A DNA stretch of 6,471 nt from Oscillospiraceae bacterium (GCA_018055565.1 JAGPHI010000054.1:1-6471), one strand, 5' to 3'. Numbered from the stretch's first letter, positions 1 through 6,290 are shown. Translations and numbers: made by a program. The notes: generated by a model from the letters alone, not told the origin.

Positions 1-1386
1 GGCACGCGAAATGTTGGCTCTGTCGCACAGCATGTCGATGGCAATTGAGTCGCCTTCTACCACGTAAACGCCCATATCCAGCTCGATTTTATAGGCGCTG
101 ATATACGAGCGCACCTGCCGCTGAATTTCCTGCATCCATGCAATTACGCCGTCCTCGGTGTCATACTTGAGCAGCACGTTAAAATTATCCGCGGCGGCGC
201 GGCAAAAGGTTTCGTCCGGGCCAATGTTTTTGGCAAGCGTGTTTGCAATGTACAAAAGCACATTATTACCCGTAGCATGCCCATAAATATCGTTGATAAC
301 CTTAAATTTACGAATGTCAAGGCTGATGGCCGCATAACGCTGGCCCGGATGCTCTGCCAAAAGCTTGGCTGCATCCAGCTTAAATTTGGCAAAATTATTG
401 CACTGCGTAATATTGTCGGTATATGCCACGTGCTCTAAACGCAAATTGGTTTTGCGATACGCGCGAATAAAGATTACAAACGCTAACGCAATCAGCACAA
501 TAATGATGATACTAAGCACAATCATCTCGGCAAGCAGCCTGTTGGATTGATACGAAATCTCTTTGGGCGTTATCACCTGTAGCAAATACCAGTCATTCAC
601 GCCCACGGGCGTATAAAACACCTGCCGCAGTTCTTTACCCTGTTTATAGGTAAAATTGCCGTTTTGGGCATTTTGTAAGTCGGCGCGCATTTGCTCGATA
701 TCGGCTGTGTCGAAATTCTTGGCTTGCATGTACTCAAAATAATTTTCAAACGTCATGTCCACATTTGCACCAACCGAATTTGCCACGGTGTCGCCCTGCA
801 TGGTGATTAAAGCAGAATAGCCGTTGCCGCCAAAGCTTTCAATCGACATCGACTGCGCAAACTGATCCTGCGTATGCGTAGCAAACACAACGCCCAGCAC
901 CACGCCGTCCTTTTGTTTAATGGGCGCTGCATAAACATTGATTTCCTGGCCGTCTACCTTGTCTACCAATCTGTCCGACATTGCGCACTTGCCCTGCATG
1001 CCGGCTTGATAATAGCTTCTGTCTGAAAAATCGAACGTATAACCGTCGGTGGTATAGGCCGTGCCATCCGGCATGATAATGCCCATGCGCTTAAATTGCA
1101 GTGCCTTTGCCTGTGTGCACAAAAGCGCCAGCCAATGCGTGGGGTCGGTGTCCTCATGGCCTGCAATAAAAGTGGCGGCGCCCAAAATCGTTTCAAGCTT
1201 TCCGTTAATTTGCTGGCGAATGCTGTAAGCGCTTTTTTGCGCCACTTCGTCAAGATAAGTCAGCTTTTCTGTATATAAATTGTCGCGCGCTGCGCTAATA
1301 AAACGATATCCCATTAGCAATATTATTGCAAGAACAATGCTAATCACCGCCAAAAATGTTTTATGATTATAGCGGTTATGATTCAT
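1..1386 (-). CDS. Cache-sensor membrane protein with degenerate GGDEF domain (C-terminus beyond window)
   Basis: The reading frame is open from ATG at 1386-1384 to the window edge, giving 462 residues with no stop. GGGGAGG at 1394-1400, 7 nt upstream, supports the start. One membrane helix lies at about residues 11-27. An extracellular double-Cache-like domain spans about 35-280 (SDRSYYQAGMQG near 121-132, then NVYAAPI). A second helix lies at about 286-307, and a cytoplasmic GGDEF-family domain starts near 318. The domain is recognisable from DIRKFKVINDIYGHATGN at 357-374, but the signature is RAAADNF at 396-402 instead of R-x-GGDEF. Both glycines and the catalytic Glu are therefore missing, and the usual GD after YGH is GN. 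I infer it cannot make c-di-GMP. In the family such domains often precede an EAL phosphodiesterase domain or bind GTP, but the part that would show this is outside the window. It probably shares an operon with the upstream cyclase gene, 46 bp away. Confidence 0.88.
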   Translation of the reverse strand, partial: MNHNRYNHKTFLAVISIVLAIILLMGYRFISAARDNLYTEKLTYLDEVAQKSAYSIRQQINGKLETILGAATFIAGHEDTDPTHWLALLCTQAKALQFKRMGIIMPDGTAYTTDGYTFDFSDRSYYQAGMQGKCAMSDRLVDKVDGQEINVYAAPIKQKDGVVLGVVFATHTQDQFAQSMSIESFGGNGYSALITMQGDTVANSVGANVDMTFENYFEYMQAKNFDTADIEQMRADLQNAQNGNFTYKQGKELRQVFYTPVGVNDWYLLQVITPKEISYQSNRLLAEMIVLSIIIIVLIALAFVIFIRAYRKTNLRLEHVAYTDNITQCNNFAKFKLDAAKLLAEHPGQRYAAISLDIRKFKVINDIYGHATGNNVLLYIANTLAKNIGPDETFCRAAADNFNVLLKYDTEDGVIAWMQEIQRQVRSYISAYKIELDMGVYVVEGDSIAIDMLCDRANISRA

Positions 1387-1432
1387 ACAGCTGCCTCCCC
1401 TCTTGCCTGATTGCAGGTTATGGCCGCCGCGT

Positions 1433-3085
1433 TTATCGGCTGGCCTTCATGCGGGCTTTGCAAACATACATTTGCTTATCCGCAAAGTTCATAGCGTCAT
1501 CCACACTGCTCACGCCGCGCGCATAGCGCGACACGCCATAAGCCAGTTCCACCGGAATTTCGCGTGCTTTATTGGCGCTGGCCATCGCCTCGGCCATTTC
1601 CTGCGCCGTTTGTGCGATATCGTTTTGCGCCACCCCAGTGCAAATTACGCAAAATTCGTCGCCGCCGATGCGATAGCATTTGCCAATATCCGTAAAAAAT
1701 TCTCGGATATAGCCCGCTGCGCTCACCAGCGCCGCATCGCCCGCGCGATGGCTATAGGTATCGTTGATGCGTTTTAAATCGTTTAAATCCAGTGCCACCA
1801 AAACGGCTTCTTCTTTTTTACCAACGCGATAGCTGTCCATTTCTTCTTCAAAAGCCGCGCGGTTTGCAAGGCCTGTCAGCACGTCTTTATAGGCCAGCGC
1901 CTGCAACGCTTCGCGCTCAATACGCGCAGAATAATTGGAAATTACTTTGCGCGCAGCCCACGAGCAAAGCAAAAGCACAAACACCAAAAAGCCAAAGCTT
2001 GTTATCACAATGCTTCGTTCAATCAGCCCGAAGTAAAATAAAACTACCGCAAGCACCGTCATCAGCACCATTACCGTTACAAAGCGCACAATCATGCGCA
2101 AATCGGCAAAGGCTTTGTCTTTTCGGTGCCGTACAAACTGATACAATATATACATCGACGTGGACACAATTAACGTGTGCACGGTGAGCAGCATTTCAAA
2201 ATAATCCACCACATTGCAAACTTGCAGCACATTTACAAGCGCAAAATTGCCTAAAAACGCCACGATAAAGCCCTGCAAAATCTTGTCGGTTTTAAAGCAA
2301 TCCAGCGAACGCAAAAACAGCAAAAACGGAACAGGCATTAAATACAAGGTAATAAACACCAAATTGGTATAGAATAAGCTGTTGCCTATCCAAAGCTGCA
2401 AAATTTTGCTTTCACCAATCGACCAAATGCCCAGCAAAATGGCAAATAGGCCCAAATACAAAAGGCTGTCGTGCATCGCTGTGCCTTTTGCAATGGTAAC
2501 CATCAGCAGCATTGCTACGCCTGCCGCCAAAATTAGGCTGGCCAAAAGCGCGGGAATAAATCTATCCTCCAGAATCGAAAAGAGAATAGCGGCCTTTGTG
2601 CCGATATAAAAGTTTGAAAAATCGCCGGAATACGGCGCATATGGCGACACCGTTTCAATGGCTACCATGTCGCCAAAATCTGCGGGCGGGATGCGCACAA
2701 TTTGCCATCCGTTGCCGGGCGTAGCGCCAATTGGCGGGGGCGCATCATAGCCAAATGAATATAAAAGCTCGTCGCTTGTATAAATACGCACGCTGCTGTG
2801 GCGCGAGGTAAAAAACAGCGTGGAATTTTGCTTTAAATCGGCCGGCAGCTGCTTTTCAATGCGCACGGTGCTATTTTCGGGCGCATCAATTTTGCACGGC
2901 ATATCATGCTCGCCGACAAATTGCCCGTCAACAAACACCCGCCATGCACTATTAAAATCTGTCAGCGTTTCGCTATTAATTGCCACGCGTTCCACATTTG
3001 AGCGCATCGAAACAACAATAAGCAAGAAATATCCTACCACCAAACAAACCGTGAACGCAATAGAAATCCAATTTTTCTTTTTCAT
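1433..3085 (-). CDS. Membrane-bound diguanylate cyclase with extracellular sensor and 7-helix region
   Basis: A 550-residue protein predicted to condense two GTP into cyclic di-GMP at the inner face of the membrane in response to an external cue. A start-anchored helix lies at about residues 6-27. An extracellular region at about 30-172 (NSAWRVFVDGQFVG near 45-58, GNGWQIVRIP near 124-133) resembles the jelly-roll ectodomains of 7TMR-DISM-type receptors. Seven further hydrophobic segments lie between about 176 and 376. The GGDEF domain runs from about 395 to the end, with DVLTGLANR 401-409, LDLNDLKRIND 432-442, an intact RIGGDEF at 472-478, and ADKQMYVCK 535-543. The catalytic signature is complete. 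The inhibitory RxxD I-site is absent: the equivalent positions read TDIG (465-468). AAGGAG at 3091-3096, 5 nt upstream, supports the start. The ligand is unknown. Family membership is seen in the sequence; the signal it senses is not. Confidence 0.92.
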   Translation of the reverse strand: MKKKNWISIAFTVCLVVGYFLLIVVSMRSNVERVAINSETLTDFNSAWRVFVDGQFVGEHDMPCKIDAPENSTVRIEKQLPADLKQNSTLFFTSRHSSVRIYTSDELLYSFGYDAPPPIGATPGNGWQIVRIPPADFGDMVAIETVSPYAPYSGDFSNFYIGTKAAILFSILEDRFIPALLASLILAAGVAMLLMVTIAKGTAMHDSLLYLGLFAILLGIWSIGESKILQLWIGNSLFYTNLVFITLYLMPVPFLLFLRSLDCFKTDKILQGFIVAFLGNFALVNVLQVCNVVDYFEMLLTVHTLIVSTSMYILYQFVRHRKDKAFADLRMIVRFVTVMVLMTVLAVVLFYFGLIERSIVITSFGFLVFVLLLCSWAARKVISNYSARIEREALQALAYKDVLTGLANRAAFEEEMDSYRVGKKEEAVLVALDLNDLKRINDTYSHRAGDAALVSAAGYIREFFTDIGKCYRIGGDEFCVICTGVAQNDIAQTAQEMAEAMASANKAREIPVELAYGVSRYARGVSSVDDAMNFADKQMYVCKARMKASR

Positions 3086-3112
3086 GTGTGCTCCTTATCG
3101 CTGCGTAAAATC

Positions 3113-3141
3113 AGCATAGCACAAAAGCGCTGCGTTTTCAA
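3113..3141 (-). promoter_or_regulatory. Predicted sigma-A promoter for the GGDEF gene pair
   Basis: On the minus strand, TTGAAA (3141-3136) and TATGCT (3118-3113) are separated by exactly 17 bp. This places the transcription start near 3106, about 20 nt before the ATG at 3085 and just ahead of the AAGGAG ribosome binding site. It diverges from the met promoter, with 112 bp between the two -35 boxes. No operator was recognised. Confidence 0.6.
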
Positions 3142-3253
3142 CAGAATCCCGTAAAAATAAAGCGGTATTCAATCATAATTTAAACAATTTTGCGTAAAAA
3201 TGCATAAAAAAAGACAAACACAATACAATTGCGCGCCACGGCTATTTTGCCTC

Positions 3254-3281
3254 TTGACAGTTGCCGATTTTGCGGTATAAT
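3254..3281 (+). promoter_or_regulatory. Predicted sigma-A promoter of the metNIQ operon
   Basis: TTGACA (3254-3259) and TATAAT (3276-3281) both match consensus perfectly, with a 16-bp spacer. The start of transcription would be near 3288, about 60 nt before the T-box stem I and 400 nt before metN. Such a strong core promoter fits an operon controlled mainly by termination in its leader. A small hairpin, GCAGC-AAA-GCTGC (3311-3323), lies in the 5' end of the transcript. Confidence 0.8.
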
Positions 3282-3563
3282 TATCGCATAGCGTTTTGCC
3301 GCCGTAATTTGCAGCAAAGCTGCTTGCGACAGGATAACCAATAGGAAAAAGATGACGATAAAGAAGAGTACGCTTTAGAAGCTTTTACAGAGAGCCCCGT
3401 TTGGTGCAAAGGGGTAAAGCGAGCAAAGCCGAACATGGTCTTTTGAATTGCGAAAGCGAGGGCGCAGCCTTAACTTTCGACGGGTGCACCCGTTACAGTG
3501 CCGTGCTATCACCGCTTTGGCGGGGCAGCATATAAGGCCTTTTCCGTAAGGAGGGGCGAATGT

Positions 3564-3601
3564 AAGGTGGTACCACGAAGCGTGTATGCTCTCGTCCTTG
3601 T
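3564..3601 (+). promoter_or_regulatory. T-box antiterminator
   Basis: The lower helix AAGG (3564-3567) pairs with CCTT (3596-3599), extendable by wobble pairs. The 7-nt bulge TGGTACC is at 3568-3574. The upper helix ACGA (3575-3578) pairs with TCGT (3592-3595). The 3' strand TCGTCCTTGT is also the 5' arm of the terminator, so the two structures exclude each other. Relative to the usual T-box core, the final GCG is ACG, and pairing is kept because the partner strand matches. Confidence 0.88.
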
Positions 3602-3625
3602 AGATACAAGGATGGGGGTTTTTTT
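3589..3625 (+). terminator. T-box-controlled intrinsic terminator
   Basis: CTCTCGTCCTTGT (3589-3601) pairs with ACAAGGATGGGGG (3606-3618) over 13 bp, including G-U pairs, with loop AGAT. Seven T follow at 3619-3625. It would stop transcription before metN unless the antiterminator is held by uncharged tRNA. Confidence 0.9.
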
Positions 3626-3672
3626 ATTGCGTTTTGCAGATTTTTTGCAAACGCTTTGCTCTTGATTGTTTT

Positions 3673-3680
3673 AAAGGAGG
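3673..3680 (+). promoter_or_regulatory. metN: Ribosome binding site that fixes the TTG start of metN
   Basis: AAAGGAGG lies 7 nt before TTG at 3688. The frame is open upstream to another TTG at 3634, but that start has no ribosome binding site, follows the terminator T-run directly, and would add 18 residues unlike the family. Starting at 3688 gives MIQIEHLTKIF, the normal MetN beginning. Confidence 0.9.
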
Positions 3681-3687
3681 CACCCAA

Positions 3688-4431
3688 TTGATACAAATTG
3701 AACATCTCACAAAAATATTTGGCGATGGCCAAAGCGCTGTTTGCGCGCTGGAAGACGTAAGCCTTACCGTAAATGCGGGCGACATTTTTGGCATTATCGG
3801 CATGAGTGGCGCGGGCAAATCCACGCTTTTGCGCTGTTTATCCATGCTGGAGGTGCCCACCAGCGGGCGCATTTGCATTGGCGGCGTGGACACAAGCTCG
3901 GTGAGAGGGCGAATGCTTATCGAGCTGCGGCGGCGCATGGGCGTAGTGTTTCAAGGGTATAACCTTTTGATGCAAAAAACCGTGCGAGAGAATATTGCTT
4001 TTCCGCTTACGCTCGCAAAAACCGATAAGGCCGCTATCCTTGCCCGCACAAGCGAGCTTTTAGAGCTTGTGGGCCTTGCCGACAAGGCCGACGCCTATCC
4101 CTCGCAGCTTTCGGGCGGGCAAAAGCAGCGCGTGGCCATTGCCCGCGCGCTGGCCACACACCCCGAGGTGCTGCTTTGCGACGAGCCTACCTCGGCGCTG
4201 GATAGCTTTACCACCAAAGCCGTGCTGCGGCTTTTAAAAGAAATTAACCGTAAAATGGGCGTTACCATTATCATCATCACCCACGAGATGAGCGTGGTAA
4301 AAGCGATTTGCGACCGTGTGGCCGTGATTGATGCTTCGCATTTTGTGGAGGAGGGCATTGTAAGTAGCGTGTTTGCACAGCCCAAAAGCCCCATCACCGC
4401 CCTTTTGCTGGGCAAAGAGGAGGTATCTTAG
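3688..4431 (+). CDS. metN: Methionine ABC transporter ATP-binding protein MetN (short form without NIL domain)
   Basis: The ATPase of the methionine importer, 247 residues from the TTG start. It hydrolyses ATP on the cytoplasmic side of the MetI permease. Visible motifs are Walker A GMSGAGKST (38-46), Q-loop VVFQGYNLL (86-94), signature LSGGQ (141-145), Walker B VLLCDEP (161-167), D-loop SALD (169-172) and switch His199 in ITHEMSVVKAICDRV. All catalytic residues are present. The protein ends shortly after the ATPase fold, near FAQPKSPITALLLG. Typical MetN is about 340 residues and carries a C-terminal NIL/ACT-like domain that binds methionine and inhibits transport. That domain is absent here, and the TAG is followed by a hairpin-rich gap rather than continuing coding sequence. 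First gene of metN-metI-metQ, downstream of a Met T-box. The substrate assignment rests on this operon and on MetI/MetQ; the ATPase alone would resemble polar amino acid importers too. Confidence 0.92.
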   Translation: MIQIEHLTKIFGDGQSAVCALEDVSLTVNAGDIFGIIGMSGAGKSTLLRCLSMLEVPTSGRICIGGVDTSSVRGRMLIELRRRMGVVFQGYNLLMQKTVRENIAFPLTLAKTDKAAILARTSELLELVGLADKADAYPSQLSGGQKQRVAIARALATHPEVLLCDEPTSALDSFTTKAVLRLLKEINRKMGVTIIIITHEMSVVKAICDRVAVIDASHFVEEGIVSSVFAQPKSPITALLLGKEEVS

Positions 4432-4503
4432 CGTGAAAATGCATTTTTACGCCGTGTTTTGTGCGCTTTATGCGCGAAACGACACGCATTCGGCAAAGCC
4501 GAA
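4431..4503 (+). other. Three consecutive hairpins in the metN-metI gap
   Basis: The 107-bp gap starts with GCGTGAAAA / TTTTTACGC (4431-4439 with 4444-4452, 9 bp including one G-U, loop TGCA). A bulged hairpin follows at 4454-4485 (GTGT/ACAC outer, GCGC/GCGC inner, loop TTTAT). Last is a perfect TTCGGC-AAA-GCCGAA (4489-4503). None is followed by a T-run, so they do not look like terminators. A role in mRNA stability, processing or translation balance between metN and metI is possible but not shown. Confidence 0.55.
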
Positions 4504-4524
4504 CGGATACAATTGCCCAGAAAG

Positions 4525-4531
4525 AAAGGAG
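4525..4531 (+). promoter_or_regulatory. metI: Ribosome binding site that fixes the metI start
   Basis: AAAGGAG lies 7 nt before ATG at 4539. The frame is open further upstream to ATG at 4461, but that start lies within the hairpins and would add 26 polar residues not found in MetI. Confidence 0.88.
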
Positions 4532-4538
4532 CCTTTTG

Positions 4539-5204
4539 ATGCATGATTTTATGCAATATGTGCCCATGCTGTTTACCGGCATGCTGGACACTTTATACAT
4601 GACGGCGCTTTCGGCGCTGCTGGCCTATGTGTTTGGCATCCCAATGGGCGTGCTGCTTTTTATTTCAAAGCCCACGGGCATCCGCCCAAACAAAGTGTTT
4701 TACGCGTGCTTTGGCTGGGTAATCAATATTTTGCGCAGCATCCCGTTTATCATTTTAATGGTATCGCTTTTCCCGTTTGCACGCCTTGTGGTGGGCACGA
4801 TTATCGGCCCCACGGCGGCTGTTGTGGCGCTGTCTATCGCGGCGGCGCCGTTTGTAGCCCGCATGACCGAGCAAAGCCTTGCCGAGATTGATAACGGCGT
4901 TATCGAGGCGGCGCGCTGCATGGGCGCAACCGATTTGCAAATTGTGTGCAAGGTGTTTTTGGTAGAAAGCGTGCCCGGCATGGTGCGCGGCATGTCCATC
5001 ACTGTGATTACGCTGATTGGCTACAGTGCCATTGCGGGGGCGCTTGGGGCGGGCGGCCTCGGTGATATCGCCATTCGCTACGGCCTGCACCGCTTTGAGC
5101 CCGCCGTAATGTACGTTACCGTGGTGCTGCTGATTATCATTGTTTGCATTATTCAGGGCCTGTTTAACCTTTTGGCCCGCAAATTAGACCGTAAGAATCC
5201 GTAA
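4539..5204 (+). CDS. metI: Methionine ABC transporter permease MetI
   Basis: A membrane subunit of 221 residues, the usual length for MetI/MetP (about 217-222). It forms the translocation path as a homodimer with MetN on the inside. Hydrophobic segments lie at about 12-45, 56-78, 82-104, 145-172 and 187-213. The permease EAA loop that contacts the ATPase is EAARCMGATDLQIVCKVFLVES from residue 123. Other family features are INILRSIPFIILM near 63-75 and the glycine-rich AGALGAGGLGDIAIRYG near 167-183. Two stop codons stand in tandem at 5202-5207. The gene follows metN by 107 bp and precedes metQ by 65 bp, all on one strand, so a single transcript from the T-box leader is likely. The gap to metQ contains only a small TATGC-AAAA-GCATA hairpin and a ribosome binding site. 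Confidence 0.95.
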   Translation: MHDFMQYVPMLFTGMLDTLYMTALSALLAYVFGIPMGVLLFISKPTGIRPNKVFYACFGWVINILRSIPFIILMVSLFPFARLVVGTIIGPTAAVVALSIAAAPFVARMTEQSLAEIDNGVIEAARCMGATDLQIVCKVFLVESVPGMVRGMSITVITLIGYSAIAGALGAGGLGDIAIRYGLHRFEPAVMYVTVVLLIIIVCIIQGLFNLLARKLDRKNP

Positions 5205-5269
5205 TAAACCCAAAGCTTGTCTATATGCAAAAGCATAGAAACGGCTTTATCAGAAAGGAATAAACCAAC

Positions 5270-6070
5270 ATGAAAAAACTATTTGCTGTAACACTTGCCG
5301 CCGTTTTGGCGCTTTCGCTTGCCGGCTGCTCTGGCAAAAAATCTGGCACCTTAGTGGTGGGGGCTTCGCCCGCGCCGCACGCCCAAATCCTAGAGGTGGT
5401 GAAACCCCTTTTGGCCAAAGAAGGCATTACCCTGGAAATTAAGGAATTTACCGATTACGTACTGCCCAACACCGCATTGCAGGATGGGAGCCTAGATGCC
5501 AATTATTTTCAGCACGAGCCGTATTTGCTGAAATTTAACAAAGAAAACAAAACCGACCTTGCCTCGGCCGCCGCCATCCATTTTGAGCCGCTGGGCATTT
5601 ACGCGGGCAAAGCCGCATCCATCGACGCGCTTGCAAACGGCGCGCAAATTGCCATCCCGAACGATGCCACCAACGGCGCACGCGCGCTTTTGCTGCTGGA
5701 AGCAAACGGCATCATCACATTAAAGGGCGGCAAGGGCCTTGATTCAACCGTGCTGGACATCGACAAAAACCCCAAAAACGTTAAGATTGAAGAGCTGGAA
5801 GCCGCACAGATTCCGAACGCACTTGGCGATGTGGATTTGGCCGTAATTAACGGCAATTACGCTATCGGCGCGGGCATCCCCGCCGACAAGGTGCTTGCCA
5901 CCGAAGACGCTGCGTCTGCCGCCGCCAAAGAATTTGCCAATATCATTGCAGTGAAAAAAGGCAACGAAAACCAGCCCGAAATTGTGGCGCTGATTAAAGC
6001 GCTGCAATCGCCCGAAGTAAAAGCCTTTATCGAAACCACGTATGCAGGCAACGTAAAGCCCATGTTCTAA
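5270..6070 (+). CDS. metQ: Methionine-binding lipoprotein MetQ (NlpA family)
   Basis: The substrate-binding protein of the importer, 266 residues, close to the usual length. A signal peptide (MKKLFAVTLAAVLALSLAGC) ends in lipobox LAGC with Cys20 as the lipidated residue, so the mature protein is anchored on the outer face of the membrane. NlpA-family segments seen are ASPAPHAQIL (32-41), LDANYFQHEPYL (75-86), HFEPLGIYAGK (104-114), IPNDATNGARALLLL (129-143) and AVINGNYAIGAG (191-202). The start ATG has AAAGGA (5254-5259) 10 nt upstream, and no other in-frame start fits the signal peptide. NlpA-family proteins mostly bind L- or D-methionine, and the Met T-box upstream supports methionine here. 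The fine specificity cannot be read from the sequence. Confidence 0.95.
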   Translation: MKKLFAVTLAAVLALSLAGCSGKKSGTLVVGASPAPHAQILEVVKPLLAKEGITLEIKEFTDYVLPNTALQDGSLDANYFQHEPYLLKFNKENKTDLASAAAIHFEPLGIYAGKAASIDALANGAQIAIPNDATNGARALLLLEANGIITLKGGKGLDSTVLDIDKNPKNVKIEELEAAQIPNALGDVDLAVINGNYAIGAGIPADKVLATEDAASAAAKEFANIIAVKKGNENQPEIVALIKALQSPEVKAFIETTYAGNVKPMF

Positions 6071-6096
6071 AGCGCAATATTTGCCGAAAAACCGAG

Positions 6097-6290
6097 GCTG
6101 CGTAAGCGATACACTGTATCATCAATCAGCGCATAATAGCTGGAATCCACATTAAGTAAAGTATACAACAGCTAAAACGCGCAATCAATAAAGTGTATAA
6201 CCGATAAACCGCATAATCAGTAAGTGTATATCCAATAAACCGCATAATCGATTAATGGATAGCAGACAAATCGCATGATTTATAAAAGCG
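6097..6290. repeat. Degenerate 31-bp tandem repeats downstream of metQ
   Basis: Three units follow each other at exactly 31 bp: 6177-6207, 6208-6238 and 6239-6269. A partial unit at 6270-6290 runs into the terminator. Units two and three share ACCGCATAATC at their start and match at 22 of 31 positions. Units one and two share AAGTGTATA and CCNATAA with compensating indels. A poorer copy with an insertion starts at AGCGCATAAT (6128), and traces reach about 6097. The segment is AT-rich, has no credible reading frame, and would be in the 3' untranslated region of the metNIQ transcript. No function is recognised. Confidence 0.65.

Larger units (their letters stand above)
3347..3625 (+). promoter_or_regulatory. 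T-box riboswitch leader, methionine-specific
   Basis: A full T-box leader. Stem I can close between AAAAGA (3347-3352) and TCTTTT (3439-3444). It contains the AGAGAG bulge motif (3389-3394) and a distal CCCC/GGGG stem (3395-3398 with 3411-3414) capped by a GTTTGGTGCAAA loop. The specifier position reads GAAC-ATG-GTC, with ATG at 3435-3437, which is methionine. A stem III-like hairpin, ACGGGTGCACCCGT (3480-3493), runs into the conserved CCGTTA. An additional hairpin, CCGC-TTTG-GCGG (3512-3523), sits inside TGCT/AGCA. The T-box core AAGGTGGTACCACG is at 3564-3577. In the family, uncharged tRNA bridges the specifier and the TGGN bulge and prevents termination. The bulge T here would pair with discriminator A, as in tRNA-Met. 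The specifier and the downstream methionine transporter agree independently. Confidence 0.93.

Noticed and set aside
3192..3205. 14-nt GCGTAAAAATGCAT with an inverted copy at 4439-4452
   Set aside because: The first copy lies upstream of both predicted transcripts, so RNA pairing is not expected. Both are AT-rich, and the 4439 copy is explained by a local hairpin.
3086..3350. SAM (S-box) or c-di-GMP riboswitch upstream of either operon
   Set aside because: No conserved core of either class was recognisable. The GGDEF leader is only about 20 nt and the met leader is fully explained by the T-box.
3351..3378. Eight-codon ORF (MTIKKSTL) at the base of the T-box stem I, preceded by AGGA
   Set aside because: The bases fall in the conserved 5' part of stem I, so the ATG is explained by RNA structure. 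The putative ribosome binding site is weak.
3423..3434. 12-nt GCAAAGCCGAAC in the T-box, repeated exactly at 4493-4504
   Set aside because: One such 12-mer pair is expected by chance in a window of this size, and the second copy lacks the specifier context.
3634..3687. Longer metN from TTG at 3634
   Set aside because: It begins just after the terminator, lacks a ribosome binding site and adds 18 residues not typical of MetN. AAAGGAGG before 3688 decides the start.
3493..3938. Minus-strand frames across the T-box and the start of metN
   Set aside because: They overlap the T-box and strong metN coding sequence, have low-quality composition and no ribosome binding site. They are shadows.
4508..4513. 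TACAAT as a -10 box for an internal metI promoter
   Set aside because: No acceptable -35 box lies at 16-18 bp upstream, and the space there is occupied by a hairpin.
4461..4538. Longer metI from ATG at 4461, or a small gene in the gap
   Set aside because: There is no ribosome binding site, the sequence is made of hairpins, and the 26 extra residues are polar and unlike a permease N-terminus.
6177..6290. Possible CRISPR array
   Set aside because: The units are directly adjacent with no unique spacers, differ strongly from each other, and no cas gene is present.
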